Positions 26,301 to 33,803 of a stretch of DNA of 64,000 bases are shown in pieces. The notes under the pieces were generated by a model. It was not told the DNA's origin and ran no database searches. It saw nothing but the letters and a program-made list of their open reading frames with translations. The stretch's first letter is position 1, and every line of letters begins with the position of its first letter. A program made the position numbers and the translations under genes. This DNA comes from Candidatus Avelusimicrobium cornigerorum (GTDB lineage: Bacteria; Elusimicrobiota; Elusimicrobia; Elusimicrobiales; Elusimicrobiaceae), in NCBI GenBank assembly GCA_002309715.1, contig DBXW01000005.1, positions 251,479-315,478 of the forward strand, given 5' to 3'.

Positions 26301-28071
26301 TTTCCAACTGCTTAAAAAAGAAGGGAAACTGTCTAACCGGGAATATACCATTAACCTGGGTAGCAGTTTGGAAACGTGCAAAGTGCGATTGATGGCCGTA
26401 AAAGAAGAAGAACACGGCGGTTACTTATTTGTGCTACACAGTTTGGCGTTTCATGGGCAAATTATGAAAATCTTGGAAGAACGTTCGGCCCACTACAATG
26501 CCTTAAACAGTGCTACCAATGGGGCCGTGCTTCGGGTAGATTTTGAAAACGGCAAATTAGGTACGTTGGAACAACTAAATAATTGGCTTTCTGCCAAAAC
26601 GGGGTATCTGCACGAAGAATTAGCCAAAATGTCTTTGGGTGAATTATTTGCAGAACCCGAGAGCGAACAGCCTATGTTGGCGTTTACACTCACTAACGCA
26701 GAAAAGCAATTGGCAACTACGGGGAAGGCCTCTTTTGTATTGCCGTTGCGTAAGAAAGATGGGCAGGTTTTCCAGGCCCAAGTAACCTTATCTGCCATGG
26801 ACATACCGATGCGTCACGATATATTGGCGGTAATTACGGATTTAAGTGCCCAACAGGAATCGTTGGGGCTTGTTTCCCGCGAAGCGCAGGAACTTTCCGG
26901 TTTGCGTCAAATGTTGCCGGGATTATATTTGCGCGTAGATGAGAACGGTACGGTGCTGGAAGTGTCCTCTAATTTGCTAGGTTTGAATAATGATCAGGCA
27001 CAAGCCCAATTCTTGAGAAAAACGCCAGACATGTTTTGGCCGAAAGAAGCCGCTGACCGGGCCTTGTTTATGACCAAGGAAGCGTTGGGCGTTCATACTA
27101 CTTCCAATTTCTCTTTTGAGTGGCCTAGGGAAGGATACTCCGGTTATTATGAAGCGGATGTGATTCCGTTAGAAAATATGCCTCAAGCCGTAATATGGGT
27201 AAGAGATGCGTCAGAAAAACGTGTTTACGATAACCGTTTGCATGAGTTATATCACATGTTTGAGCAAACCGGCCTGACGATTACCGAACAGGTAGACCGA
27301 ATTTTGGAAATGGGTAAACAATTCTTCCAAGCCCAAGTCGGTTTTGTGTTACGTTTTCAGCAACGTAAATCCCGTTTGGAAAGCGTGGTGTTATACACAT
27401 CCGACAATCCGTTCTCTATTGAACGGCATATGGAATTTCCGGTAGAGGAATGTTTGCGTGATGTGTTAGACGGTTCTTTGACCTTGCTGCCTGATTTAGA
27501 AGGCCTTTCGTGTACGCATTGTATACACCGAGAGAAGAAATTAGGCGCTTTGTTGGCCGCTCCGTTAGTTGTGGATGGAAAAATAGAAGGTGCTTTATGT
27601 TTTGCTTCCGCTACGGCGCGCGGTCGGTTTGATGTAGGGGCGGAAGAACTGTTGGGGCTTATGGCCCGGCTGCTTGGTTTGCGCATAGAATTGCGCCAGG
27701 CGGACAAAATGTTGGGTGCAGCCAGCCGCGTTTTTACGCGCACGTTGGATGAAGTACAAGTTCCGGCTTTGCGGTTAGATCCGGATTTTACCGTTACGCA
27801 CGTCAATGATGCTTTTTCTCAATGGAGCGGTCGCACCAGAAGCAGCCTGTTGGGCAGAGACTTGTTCCAGGAAGTTTCCCGTTATGGGGAAACGGCCCGG
27901 CGTTCGTTGCAATCCTTATCGGAAAAATCATCCGGATATGATTCGTTTGTGATTAAAATGGATATCTTGCTACCTACCGGTATTTACCAAGAAACATCTT
28001 GGGATGTGTTCCTTTGCAAAAACACAGAGGGGAACGACGACGGATATGTACTAGTGTCTAAATCCCGATAA
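23326..28071 (+). CDS. Giant soluble multi-PAS/GAF protein without a visible output domain
   Basis: A 1581-aa cytoplasmic protein with no signal peptide or membrane helix. It is built from about eleven PAS-type modules starting near residues 25, 138, 262, 390, 505, 640, 755, 935, 1045, 1185 and 1465. Most open with a 'G.V.y.N.....l.G' pattern, for example YILWNKKSEELFGAA and YANYAFCEMLG. One GAF-like module near 1315-1440 contains CTHCIH. Several modules end in the PAC-like 'V.EDIT'. A Pro/Ala/Glu linker lies near 885-915. I see no histidine kinase H-box, HATPase, GGDEF, EAL, HD-GYP, PP2C or HTH motif; the protein ends about 10 residues after the last PAS. It may bind several ligands and act through protein contacts. 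A GGGGGAGGAG ribosome-binding site is strong. The gene is monocistronic. Confidence 0.85.
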   Translation: MAKKIFSLFSKQKSASSALKSVSSEMLAFLEELPTSVLLVEKSGSIGYVNAAAAHLLQQEKSVLMGQDIKKILHLTDEQFAAWPDNTTKHTALVALPKEREICLQALAKTVWDMPLLMVTLEETAPKTVDLTEVSAQSVLDSFPDAITVQDENGHCLFWNAQAQKLFAKEVTPAVGKIIYQLFPKTLSAVVYGLDEEFKAGKMQAEPARISYQKDSGQTGMLAVTKKQIRGKNDNERLIISLYEDATARLEHEQDLERSQKLLYAVLENIPLGIYTRDCDKKVTFINKQGLSILNETPNSLEAKHAYQAKEESEGYTDREKLILREGKACEYPEEVYVDSSGKKRIVHIIKAPLFDAGPKPMVLTIVEDITKRYEQEQEVQRANAFLSAIVQNAPLALYARSEDGRMLLRNKQCNALFGGDSASGRLEHETEKQVEFYFQRERDILQKGETMDIPEETYITPNGEKRLLHLVKAPVQESHCVVTLVEDITLRKAQERALVESKNFLQTVVDQLPVSLSVKNYDGKYILWNKKSEELFGAAAKDVIGKSAYRSDLNKEQAEFIRETDLRVFESKKEQNIPQELISSANEGIKIMHTVKTPVFNEDGTPNCLLMVSEDITAKTKMEKQIREASDKNTLLVEKAREGVVMVEDGKIIYANYAFCEMLGVDTLEEIKGKTLLEFSTENHRVFLKEKYEAVRSGADDGKEAIEAHFLRKDGTKLEAKFVVMLAKYMGRRVVLGFASDITSENRVLRDLKNERDNFRRAFENSVLPAFILSPRGYISSMNESCRKLLGFTQADKKFYRNVYVRPGIALSVRKAMKEGKSAQLNYTLDFDKLAQKFPGRITKEGLLDLSVSFVPLSKRDAKDGSVEAEYMVSLQSKEAETAAPEPAVVPQAPAEPLQAPQEEIKFAKTADAAESLPPLPPFLAATQARRQIDRVVLPNSEPYALCDDNFFIMECNELFCSLCGLQKDELTGQDIRHLFHQDEKPLIEQDFQLLKKEGKLSNREYTINLGSSLETCKVRLMAVKEEEHGGYLFVLHSLAFHGQIMKILEERSAHYNALNSATNGAVLRVDFENGKLGTLEQLNNWLSAKTGYLHEELAKMSLGELFAEPESEQPMLAFTLTNAEKQLATTGKASFVLPLRKKDGQVFQAQVTLSAMDIPMRHDILAVITDLSAQQESLGLVSREAQELSGLRQMLPGLYLRVDENGTVLEVSSNLLGLNNDQAQAQFLRKTPDMFWPKEAADRALFMTKEALGVHTTSNFSFEWPREGYSGYYEADVIPLENMPQAVIWVRDASEKRVYDNRLHELYHMFEQTGLTITEQVDRILEMGKQFFQAQVGFVLRFQQRKSRLESVVLYTSDNPFSIERHMEFPVEECLRDVLDGSLTLLPDLEGLSCTHCIHREKKLGALLAAPLVVDGKIEGALCFASATARGRFDVGAEELLGLMARLLGLRIELRQADKMLGAASRVFTRTLDEVQVPALRLDPDFTVTHVNDAFSQWSGRTRSSLLGRDLFQEVSRYGETARRSLQSLSEKSSGYDSFVIKMDILLPTGIYQETSWDVFLCKNTEGNDDGYVLVSKSR

Positions 28072-28099
28072 AAGCACATACTTGAACGGAAACGCTATT

Positions 28100-28133
28100 T
28101 AACTCGCCGACTTGTAAAGTTAAGCGGCGAGTT
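28100..28133. terminator. Weak hairpin between convergent genes
   Basis: ACTCGCCG and CGGCGAGT arms enclose an ACTT/AAGT inner stem. No clear T run follows, so it is a possible but weak bidirectional terminator. Confidence 0.45.
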
Positions 28134-28134
28134 A

Positions 28135-30150
28135 TTATTTATATAATCTCCAATAGCCTGTTTCACGTAACCAAACCTTTAATACGTCGTCTTGGGGATA
28201 GGAATTCCACACACGATAAAGCATTTGAGCCAGTGCTACCTCTTGAGCCTCTTGGCGGGTATATTCATTGGGTTTTAACAACTTCCCGTCTCTGAAAATT
28301 CTAGTCCGCGGTAATAAACCGTTGTGTTTTTCCCTAAAAAGTTCCAATTTTTGTTTGATTAGTTCCGAGTTCGGTCTTGCCATAGCCGGAGCACTTTCCC
28401 ACAATTCAAGCAAATCTTGGTAAGTTTGACTGCCGGGATCGCCTTGTTTTAGCGCGGTAGAAACTTGTTGGTGTAACTTTAGTTCCTCTTTGTCTAAAAT
28501 AGATAAATCTTTTTTTGCTTGATGAACTTGCCCGCGCGGACGGCGGAGATTTTCCTTAATAAAAGCGGATAACTCCCGGGATAATTGGGGAAAATTAAAA
28601 ATGATCTCCGGTTCCGGAGCCAGTTTGGGTTCCGGTTTAGGTTCCGGTTTAGGTTTTTGTTTTTTCCCATATAACAAACTTTTTATACCGCGTATAACCA
28701 GATCCTTTGGATTACCGTCTTGAAGAACCTCTTTGACACGTGTGGCTAACGCCAGTTCGGCCAATTCGTATTGGGATAATTTTGTTAGGTCTGCATTGTG
28801 TCTGAGGCGTGGCTTTCGGTTATAGGCCTTTCTAAAAGCAGACAGACGGTCCAACACTTGTTCCGGGGTTACCAACGCATCTAACATCTCTTGTTCAAGG
28901 TCGTAGACGGTTTGGGCTTGTTGGACTTGTCGGGACTCAAGGTCACGGTATATTTGGTTAATGGCTTGTACTTCCGGGCTGTTGACATCATAATTATTTA
29001 AGATGTTTTGCACACGCGTAGCCAGAGTGGATTCATCTTGGGCCCCTTTGGCAAAACTGACACGCGGCTTATGCCCGTTTGTTTCTACAAATTCTTTTAA
29101 ATTTTCTAACGTGATTTTATTGAATGTTTGAAAAATGGAAGAAGAAACATCCAAGTGTTCGGCTATTTGCCGGCAGGTTCGTGCGTTGGACAAGCGGGCA
29201 TCAACACTTTGCCTTAAATCAAGCCAAAAATCAGTGGTGATTTTACCGGCGTCTTCCTGCAGTAAGTTGTAGGGATTGTATTGTTGTAAGAAACGGCTTG
29301 TGTTTTCGGATAAAGTCACCGGTTCTGCGGCGACTCTTCTTTCCACGTCAATATCCAGAGTCACCTTGGCTTGATCCATATATTCTTTAATTTGTTTCCA
29401 TTGGGCAGCCAATTTAACATATTTGCCTTCGGGTGTTTTTTCCAATAATCGTATTTTGGCCAGGGATTCCACTTCCTCGTAACGGCCCAAGTTGATAAGT
29501 GCGCGCGTGGCAATCAAATCACTTATACCGGCAAGTTCTGCGTGAAATTGGCTTGCCGTATTTATAATGGCTTTCGCATCTTGCGCATTGCCAAATAGCC
29601 CTAAATCGGTAATGAGCGCCATGGCCTTTCCCCATTTGCGTAAGGAAAAGGGTTCCTTGTCCAGTTTTATTAAACGCGTGCGATAATAGGAAGTGGCATC
29701 GTGAAGTTGAAAAGTGGAAGGGAGAAATTTTTCTTCCAATACCTGTTCGGGGAATCCAATCAAATAAAATTCATCTTGTTCTTTTGTGCCTTGAAAAGAA
29801 GGGCGCCCGTCCGTGTTTGTCAAAATATCTTTGACTTTTTGTTTAGGAATAAACCGTTCGGTTTGTGAGAATAAAATTGTTTTTTCCGGCCAGGATAAAG
29901 CGGCTGTTTCGGCAATTTTTTCTTGGGAAACAACCCAGCGTTCAATTTGAGCGGCGCGCGAAAAAGAGGTGGCTTGCGGTACTAACAATTCTTTTTCAAA
30001 AACATTAAAAAAACCTTTGGTCCCTTTGTCCAACTCATTTAGTTTGCTGATATTTTTTACTACGCCTCTCATATAGAAACCTTGGGCAACTGCGGGAGTA
30101 GCGCTCATTAGGCTGACAATTCCCAGACAAATTCCTATTATTCTTTTCAT
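28135..30150 (-). CDS. Secreted repeat protein of unknown function
   Basis: An unrecognised 671-aa exported protein with signal peptide MKRIIGICLGIVSLMSATPAVAQ. The N-terminal half is mostly helical, with TPR-like stretches near 185-250. The C-terminal half holds four diverged copies of a ~60-residue unit. Each has the pattern 'L..F...N...PR' followed by 'E..LA.R....L...': NGHKPRVSF near 362, YNRKPRLRH near 452, NLRRPRGQV near 544 and NGLLPRTRI near 619. A KPEP-rich hinge separates copies two and three. The pattern recalls short helical 'helicase-associated' repeats, but in an exported protein that function is unlikely. Expression starts from one of the four shared GGYCC-box promoters. Confidence 0.7.
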   Translation of the reverse strand: MKRIIGICLGIVSLMSATPAVAQGFYMRGVVKNISKLNELDKGTKGFFNVFEKELLVPQATSFSRAAQIERWVVSQEKIAETAALSWPEKTILFSQTERFIPKQKVKDILTNTDGRPSFQGTKEQDEFYLIGFPEQVLEEKFLPSTFQLHDATSYYRTRLIKLDKEPFSLRKWGKAMALITDLGLFGNAQDAKAIINTASQFHAELAGISDLIATRALINLGRYEEVESLAKIRLLEKTPEGKYVKLAAQWKQIKEYMDQAKVTLDIDVERRVAAEPVTLSENTSRFLQQYNPYNLLQEDAGKITTDFWLDLRQSVDARLSNARTCRQIAEHLDVSSSIFQTFNKITLENLKEFVETNGHKPRVSFAKGAQDESTLATRVQNILNNYDVNSPEVQAINQIYRDLESRQVQQAQTVYDLEQEMLDALVTPEQVLDRLSAFRKAYNRKPRLRHNADLTKLSQYELAELALATRVKEVLQDGNPKDLVIRGIKSLLYGKKQKPKPEPKPEPKLAPEPEIIFNFPQLSRELSAFIKENLRRPRGQVHQAKKDLSILDKEELKLHQQVSTALKQGDPGSQTYQDLLELWESAPAMARPNSELIKQKLELFREKHNGLLPRTRIFRDGKLLKPNEYTRQEAQEVALAQMLYRVWNSYPQDDVLKVWLRETGYWRLYK

Positions 30151-30191
30151 TTTTATAACTCCTCTTATCTCAAAAAATCCTATCTTTATTT

Positions 30192-30259
30192 ATTGTAAAA
30201 TTATTGTTTTTTGTAACACAAGGACCAAAAGACCTATTTTTCCGGGTATTTAATACCTA
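30192..30259 (-). promoter_or_regulatory. Promoter with two TAGG boxes 23 bp apart
   Basis: On the minus strand the distal TAGGTATTAAATACCCGG begins at 30259. The proximal TAGGTCTTTTGGTCC begins at 30236, exactly 23 bp later. TTGTGT (30221-30216) follows at once as -35, then 18 bp and TACAAT (30197-30192) as -10. It matches the promoters of genes 898, 35599 and 51261. Confidence 0.6.
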
Positions 30260-30286
30260 GAAAATCAGGGGTGCAAACGGTATGTT

Positions 30287-30715
30287 TTAACGGGTGCCTG
30301 TGCTGCCGAAGCCACCCTCTCCGCGGGTGGTTTCACTCAAGGTTTGTGCTTCTTCAAAAGAAGGATACAACGTCGGAAGTACGACAAGTTGCGCAACTTT
30401 TTGCCCGGCTTCAAAAACAAATTCGGTATCGTTTAAATTATACATACAAACAATCAATTCCCCGCGGTAGGGCGCGTCCACGAGCCCGGCCATGGCCTTA
30501 ATACCTTTACTTTCAACGGAACTTTTACCCCAAATCACACCGGACGTCTGTTCCGGCAACTCCACACAAACCCCGGTATGTACGTGCGTAACAGCATGGG
30601 GGGGAAGAACAGTGCGTGTAAGAGCAAACAAATCGGCCCCGGAATCTGTGGGATGCGCACGCAGGGGAATCTTGGCTTGGGGATCTAATTTTTTTACTTT
30701 AATTACGTTAGACAT
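30287..30715 (-). CDS. dut: dUTP diphosphatase
   Basis: Homotrimeric dUTPase (142 aa) that hydrolyses dUTP to dUMP, keeping uracil out of DNA and supplying thymidylate synthesis. All five motifs are present in order: TDSGADLFA, GKSSVESKG, GLVDAPYRGELIV with the catalytic Asp, GQKVAQLVVLP, and the C-terminal RGEGGFGSTG arm. It follows the HEAT-repeat gene by 7 nt on the same strand and is probably co-transcribed with it. Confidence 0.96.
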   Translation of the reverse strand: MSNVIKVKKLDPQAKIPLRAHPTDSGADLFALTRTVLPPHAVTHVHTGVCVELPEQTSGVIWGKSSVESKGIKAMAGLVDAPYRGELIVCMYNLNDTEFVFEAGQKVAQLVVLPTLYPSFEEAQTLSETTRGEGGFGSTGTR

Positions 30716-30722
30716 AAATTTT

Positions 30723-31763
30723 TTACTCCATCAATTTTTCAATTTGGCGCAACGCATTTTGCGCATAAGTTTGTTCGTCAGGTGTACCGGAGTTGGCCAA
30801 TGCTTTTAGCGGTGCAATCAGGCTTTTAAGCAAGTGGATATCAAATGCCCGGTCCGACGAATAAGCAAATGCATCCGGGTTAGAAAGCACATTTGCCATA
30901 TAGGCCGCTGCACGGGCGGCGTTGATATGGGCTTGCGTGTTCGTGCTTAAAAGATTTTGGCGTAACGCATCTATCGCGTTCCCGGTCATAAAGCCAAGTG
31001 CCAAGGCGCACGTGTTTGCGTACGGAGTAGTATGTTTTTTGCGAAGTCCGGCAGTCACTTCAGCCAAGGTGTTTTCCCGTTGGGATGCTAACCCTGTTGC
31101 AATGGCGGCTTGTACGGAAGAGGCGGTTTCTTTTTTTGCCATTTTTAAGAGTTGTTTGGCGGAGTTTGGTGTATGCAAAGTCCCCAGCCAAGTGGCGGCG
31201 GCGGCGCGGATTTGTTCATCCGTAGAAGCAGACGCTTGCTTGAGTGCTTTAAAGGGCGTTTTTTCCGAGCCGTTTAATACGTTCATCGCCCGCGACGCAA
31301 AGGCCGGATCAAAAATATAAAGTCGTACGATATCTTGTGTGTGAGAGGTGTCTTGCGGGTGAATAATGGCGTACGCGGCAGCGGCATAGGCACGCAGTAC
31401 CGGATCTTTGCCGGTAAGCGCCTCTTGTAAAACAGGCGTTAATTCTTCGTGTACTTCCCCCATTGCGGTAATAATAACCGCGGCAAAAGTTTGGCGCAAA
31501 GCATCCGTAGAGCGCATTAAAATGCTGAAAAGTGCAGGTTGTTGAACTTTGGCAGGGGGCGTTTTGACTAAACTTGCCCCGGCGGCAAAAATGATTTCCG
31601 GATTTTTGGAAGTACGGAACAGTTGTAATACTTTTTGGTTTTCTGCGGCGGTGCGGTTGTTTTTTTGCAAAACGGGCATCACACGGTTTAACGCAGAAGG
31701 GCCGGCTTGCGCCACTCCCAGACAAACGGCTAGCAAAGCGATGGTTGATAATAATTTTTTCAT
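30723..31763 (-). CDS. Secreted HEAT-repeat protein
   Basis: A 346-aa exported protein with signal peptide ending GVAQA. The rest is a series of paired helices with HEAT/Armadillo character: LMRSTDALRQTFAAVIITAMG, LTGKDPVLRAYAAAAYAI, QIRAAAATWLGTL and SSVQAAIATGLASQ. Such repeats act as protein-binding scaffolds. No catalytic motif is visible. The ribosome-binding site AGAGGA lies before the ATG. It is upstream of dut with a 7-nt gap; a functional link to dUTP is not evident. Confidence 0.75.
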   Translation of the reverse strand: MKKLLSTIALLAVCLGVAQAGPSALNRVMPVLQKNNRTAAENQKVLQLFRTSKNPEIIFAAGASLVKTPPAKVQQPALFSILMRSTDALRQTFAAVIITAMGEVHEELTPVLQEALTGKDPVLRAYAAAAYAIIHPQDTSHTQDIVRLYIFDPAFASRAMNVLNGSEKTPFKALKQASASTDEQIRAAAATWLGTLHTPNSAKQLLKMAKKETASSVQAAIATGLASQRENTLAEVTAGLRKKHTTPYANTCALALGFMTGNAIDALRQNLLSTNTQAHINAARAAAYMANVLSNPDAFAYSSDRAFDIHLLKSLIAPLKALANSGTPDEQTYAQNALRQIEKLME

Positions 31764-31842
31764 ATAAATCCTCTTTTTACTATTATACCATTTATTAAAG
31801 AGCCATTTCTTACGATAATACTAGTCAGAGTCCGCCCGCAAA

Positions 31843-31851
31843 TGCTACAAT
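31843..31851 (+). promoter_or_regulatory. Extended -10 next to start codon (leaderless candidate)
   Basis: TGCTACAAT ends 6 nt before the ATG at 31858, with no Shine-Dalgarno sequence. Confidence 0.55.
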
Positions 31852-31857
31852 AAAACT

Positions 31858-32826
31858 ATGAAAAAATGGATATTACTTTTCGTTTTAACGGTTTTTTCTT
31901 CTCTTTTATTTGCCGAAGAAGAAACTTTGCTATTTACTCACCCCGGACGCGAAACGGTTGTCAATTTTCCCTCGGCTTCTTTAGGAAATAAATATACGGT
32001 ATCGTTTTTCTTGCCGGAAGATTTTGTGCCGATGAGCAAAAGTTATCCGGTGGTGGTGATGTTGGGGCTCGTGCCCAAAGATGATGCGTCGGCCGTTGCC
32101 GCGTATCAAAAAAATAATCCGGCGATTGTAGTCGGCATCAATTTTACCGAAGAAGATTACACTCAAAAATCTGCCCAAATTAAAGATTTTCTTACCCGGG
32201 AATTGTTCCCGTATTTGGATACAAACTATTTAACGAAAACCGGTCCGCAAAACCGTATTTTAGCGGTGCGGGGCGAAGGTGCCGCGGCTATTGCATTGCG
32301 GGCGGTGAATCACCCGGAAGTATTTGGGGCTTTGGCCTTGATTAACCCCGGCAATGTGTGGGAACAAACCGCGTTGCCGCTCGTACGTACGCTGGTAATC
32401 GGCACTCAGGAAGAATTGGCCCTGGCACAAGCGGCACTTGAGCGCGGCGGCAAAACGTATGGGGCTGACTTTGCGATGCGATATGCACCGCAAGGTAGCG
32501 TGTGGTTTGACGGTGTGGATACGCAATACTTATGGGCGCCGGCCAATCAGGTAGCCGTGAAATATCTTAAAGCAGACGTATCAAGAAAATTTATATCACT
32601 GGCCAAAACAGATGAAGTTGCTTTGCGGGTATGGGCGGTATTAAACAATGAGGGACTTTTTCATTACGTGCCGCCAACTTTACGGATTAGCCCGCCGTTC
32701 TTGTTTTGGGATTCTCAACAAGGCACATTGCGGCCGTTGTCCGGTGCTACCGCCGGCAAGGTTCGTATCGGCAATGTTGTGGATAAACCGGTCTTTGCGG
32801 TTAAAATTAGGCTGAAAAAACAATAA
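31858..32826 (+). CDS. Secreted esterase-fold protein, nucleophile apparently lost
   Basis: A 322-aa exported protein (signal peptide to LLFAEE). It follows the layout of the putative esterase/esterase D family: strand YTVSFFLPEDF, then SYPVVVMLG, a helix, then FLTRELFPYLDTNY, then the place where the family has its GxSxG elbow. Here that elbow reads VRGEGAAAIAL, with Glu in place of Ser. The family's usual acid and His are also unclear. It may therefore be a non-catalytic binding or scaffold protein, or have an altered mechanism. A -10 hexamer lies 6 nt upstream of the ATG without a ribosome-binding site. The next downstream feature is the DnaA-box gap. Confidence 0.65.
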   Translation: MKKWILLFVLTVFSSLLFAEEETLLFTHPGRETVVNFPSASLGNKYTVSFFLPEDFVPMSKSYPVVVMLGLVPKDDASAVAAYQKNNPAIVVGINFTEEDYTQKSAQIKDFLTRELFPYLDTNYLTKTGPQNRILAVRGEGAAAIALRAVNHPEVFGALALINPGNVWEQTALPLVRTLVIGTQEELALAQAALERGGKTYGADFAMRYAPQGSVWFDGVDTQYLWAPANQVAVKYLKADVSRKFISLAKTDEVALRVWAVLNNEGLFHYVPPTLRISPPFLFWDSQQGTLRPLSGATAGKVRIGNVVDKPVFAVKIRLKKQ

Positions 32827-32850
32827 AAAAGCGCAAAAAACGCGTTTTTA
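32825..32850 (+). terminator. Possible terminator
   Basis: A short GCG/CGC stem extended by A/T pairs (AAAAAGCG paired with CGCGTTTTT) lies at the end of the preceding gene. Confidence 0.45.
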
Positions 32851-33183
32851 TGCAAAAAAAGAAGAACTTGTCAACAGTTTTTTAAAAAACTGTGAAAAAA
32901 TCACCTAAAAAGGAATAGTTCCAATTTGCCGTCGGAGAAAAATAAAATTTCCTTGATTTTTTAGCCAAAAAGGATAAGTTATCCACAGAAAAGTTGAGTT
33001 ATCCACAGCCTTGCCCTTGAAAATGGCCTGTTGTTAAAAAAGAGGTTGTTAGAAACTGCTGAAATATAGAGTAAAAGTGGGGGTTATCCACAATTTATCC
33101 CCAGTATGTGGATAGTTTGTATAAATAGATTTTTCAGTTAATAGCGAAATTCTTTTGCTATAATAAAACCAGGAGGAATTAGC
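32827..33183. other. AT-rich gap with DnaA-box cluster; candidate origin or DnaA-controlled region
   Basis: This 357-bp non-coding gap is AT-rich. It holds three perfect TTATCCACA boxes on the plus strand: 32979-32987, 32999-33007 (20 bp later) and 33084-33092. Two near-matches are TTATCCCCA at 33095-33103 and, inverted, TGTGGATAG at 33107-33115. A 20-bp perfect palindrome ACAGTTTTTTAAAAAACTGT lies at 32874-32893, in the AT-rich part to the left. These are the ingredients of a bacterial oriC, but dnaA, dnaN and other usual neighbours are not adjacent. The cluster could instead titrate DnaA or control a flanking gene. Confidence 0.55.
33156..33164 (+). promoter_or_regulatory. Extended -10 promoter element
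   Basis: TGCTATAAT lies 19 nt upstream of the ATG at 33184, with AGGAGG (33171-33176) between. This gene uses the same -10 type but with a normal leader. Confidence 0.6.
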
Positions 33184-33711
33184 ATGAAAATCAAATCTTT
33201 TTTGTTATTATTGAGTGCTCTTACTTTGGTGGCTTGTGCGACAAATCAAACTGAGGATGATGACTTTCGCCCGCGCAAAGCCGATCCGGCCATTGCCGAG
33301 CAGAAACAACGCAACGAAGTCTTGGCTAGCCAGCCTGCTAAAAAGTGGGGGAAAACCAAAAAATTGCCGTCTATTACCTATGAGTTTGACTCTGTCCGCC
33401 CGCCGGAAAAAGCCTATCCTATTTTAGATAAAATTGCGCAAGTGTTGGAAGATGATCCTACGTTACACTTGATTATAGAAGGCCATACGGACGTGTTGGG
33501 TTCTCAAGAATATAACTATTGGTTAGGGGCTTCTCGCGCGGCGGCAATGAAATCTTATTTAGTCAGCCGTGGTGTCAATGCCGAGCGCATTCGCATCCAC
33601 TCCTACGGTAAAGACCGCCCGATTACACTTGACGGTTCTTCCGAAGGCCGTGAAGCCAACCGTCGCGTGGAGTTTAAATTGACTACGCGCAAGTGGCAGT
33701 CTATTTACTAA
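33184..33711 (+). CDS. OmpA/Pal-type outer-membrane lipoprotein
   Basis: A 175-aa lipoprotein with lipobox LVAC (lipidated Cys18). A short charged linker is followed by an OmpA C-terminal domain from ~58 to 170: ITYEFDSVRP, LIIEGHTDVLGSQEYN, LGASRAAAMKSYL and GREANRRVEFKLT. Size, lipobox and domain are those of Pal, which binds peptidoglycan and joins the Tol system. No tol genes are nearby, and a paralogue exists at 17972-18559. Strong AGGAGG ribosome-binding site. The promoter lies just right of the DnaA-box cluster. Confidence 0.9.
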   Translation: MKIKSFLLLLSALTLVACATNQTEDDDFRPRKADPAIAEQKQRNEVLASQPAKKWGKTKKLPSITYEFDSVRPPEKAYPILDKIAQVLEDDPTLHLIIEGHTDVLGSQEYNYWLGASRAAAMKSYLVSRGVNAERIRIHSYGKDRPITLDGSSEGREANRRVEFKLTTRKWQSIY

Positions 33712-33744
33712 TGTTTTGTTGTAAATAAGGGATATTTACGGTAC

Positions 33745-33785
33745 GAAAAACCCGCTCTTTGCGTATGGCAAGGAGCGGGTTTTTT
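33745..33785. terminator. Bidirectional terminator
   Basis: AAAACCCGCTC paired with GAGCGGGTTTT, with an inner TTGC/GCAA stem, flanked by A and T runs. It lies between convergent genes. Confidence 0.88.
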
Positions 33786-33803
33786 GTTTGGTTGTTAAGG
33801 CTC

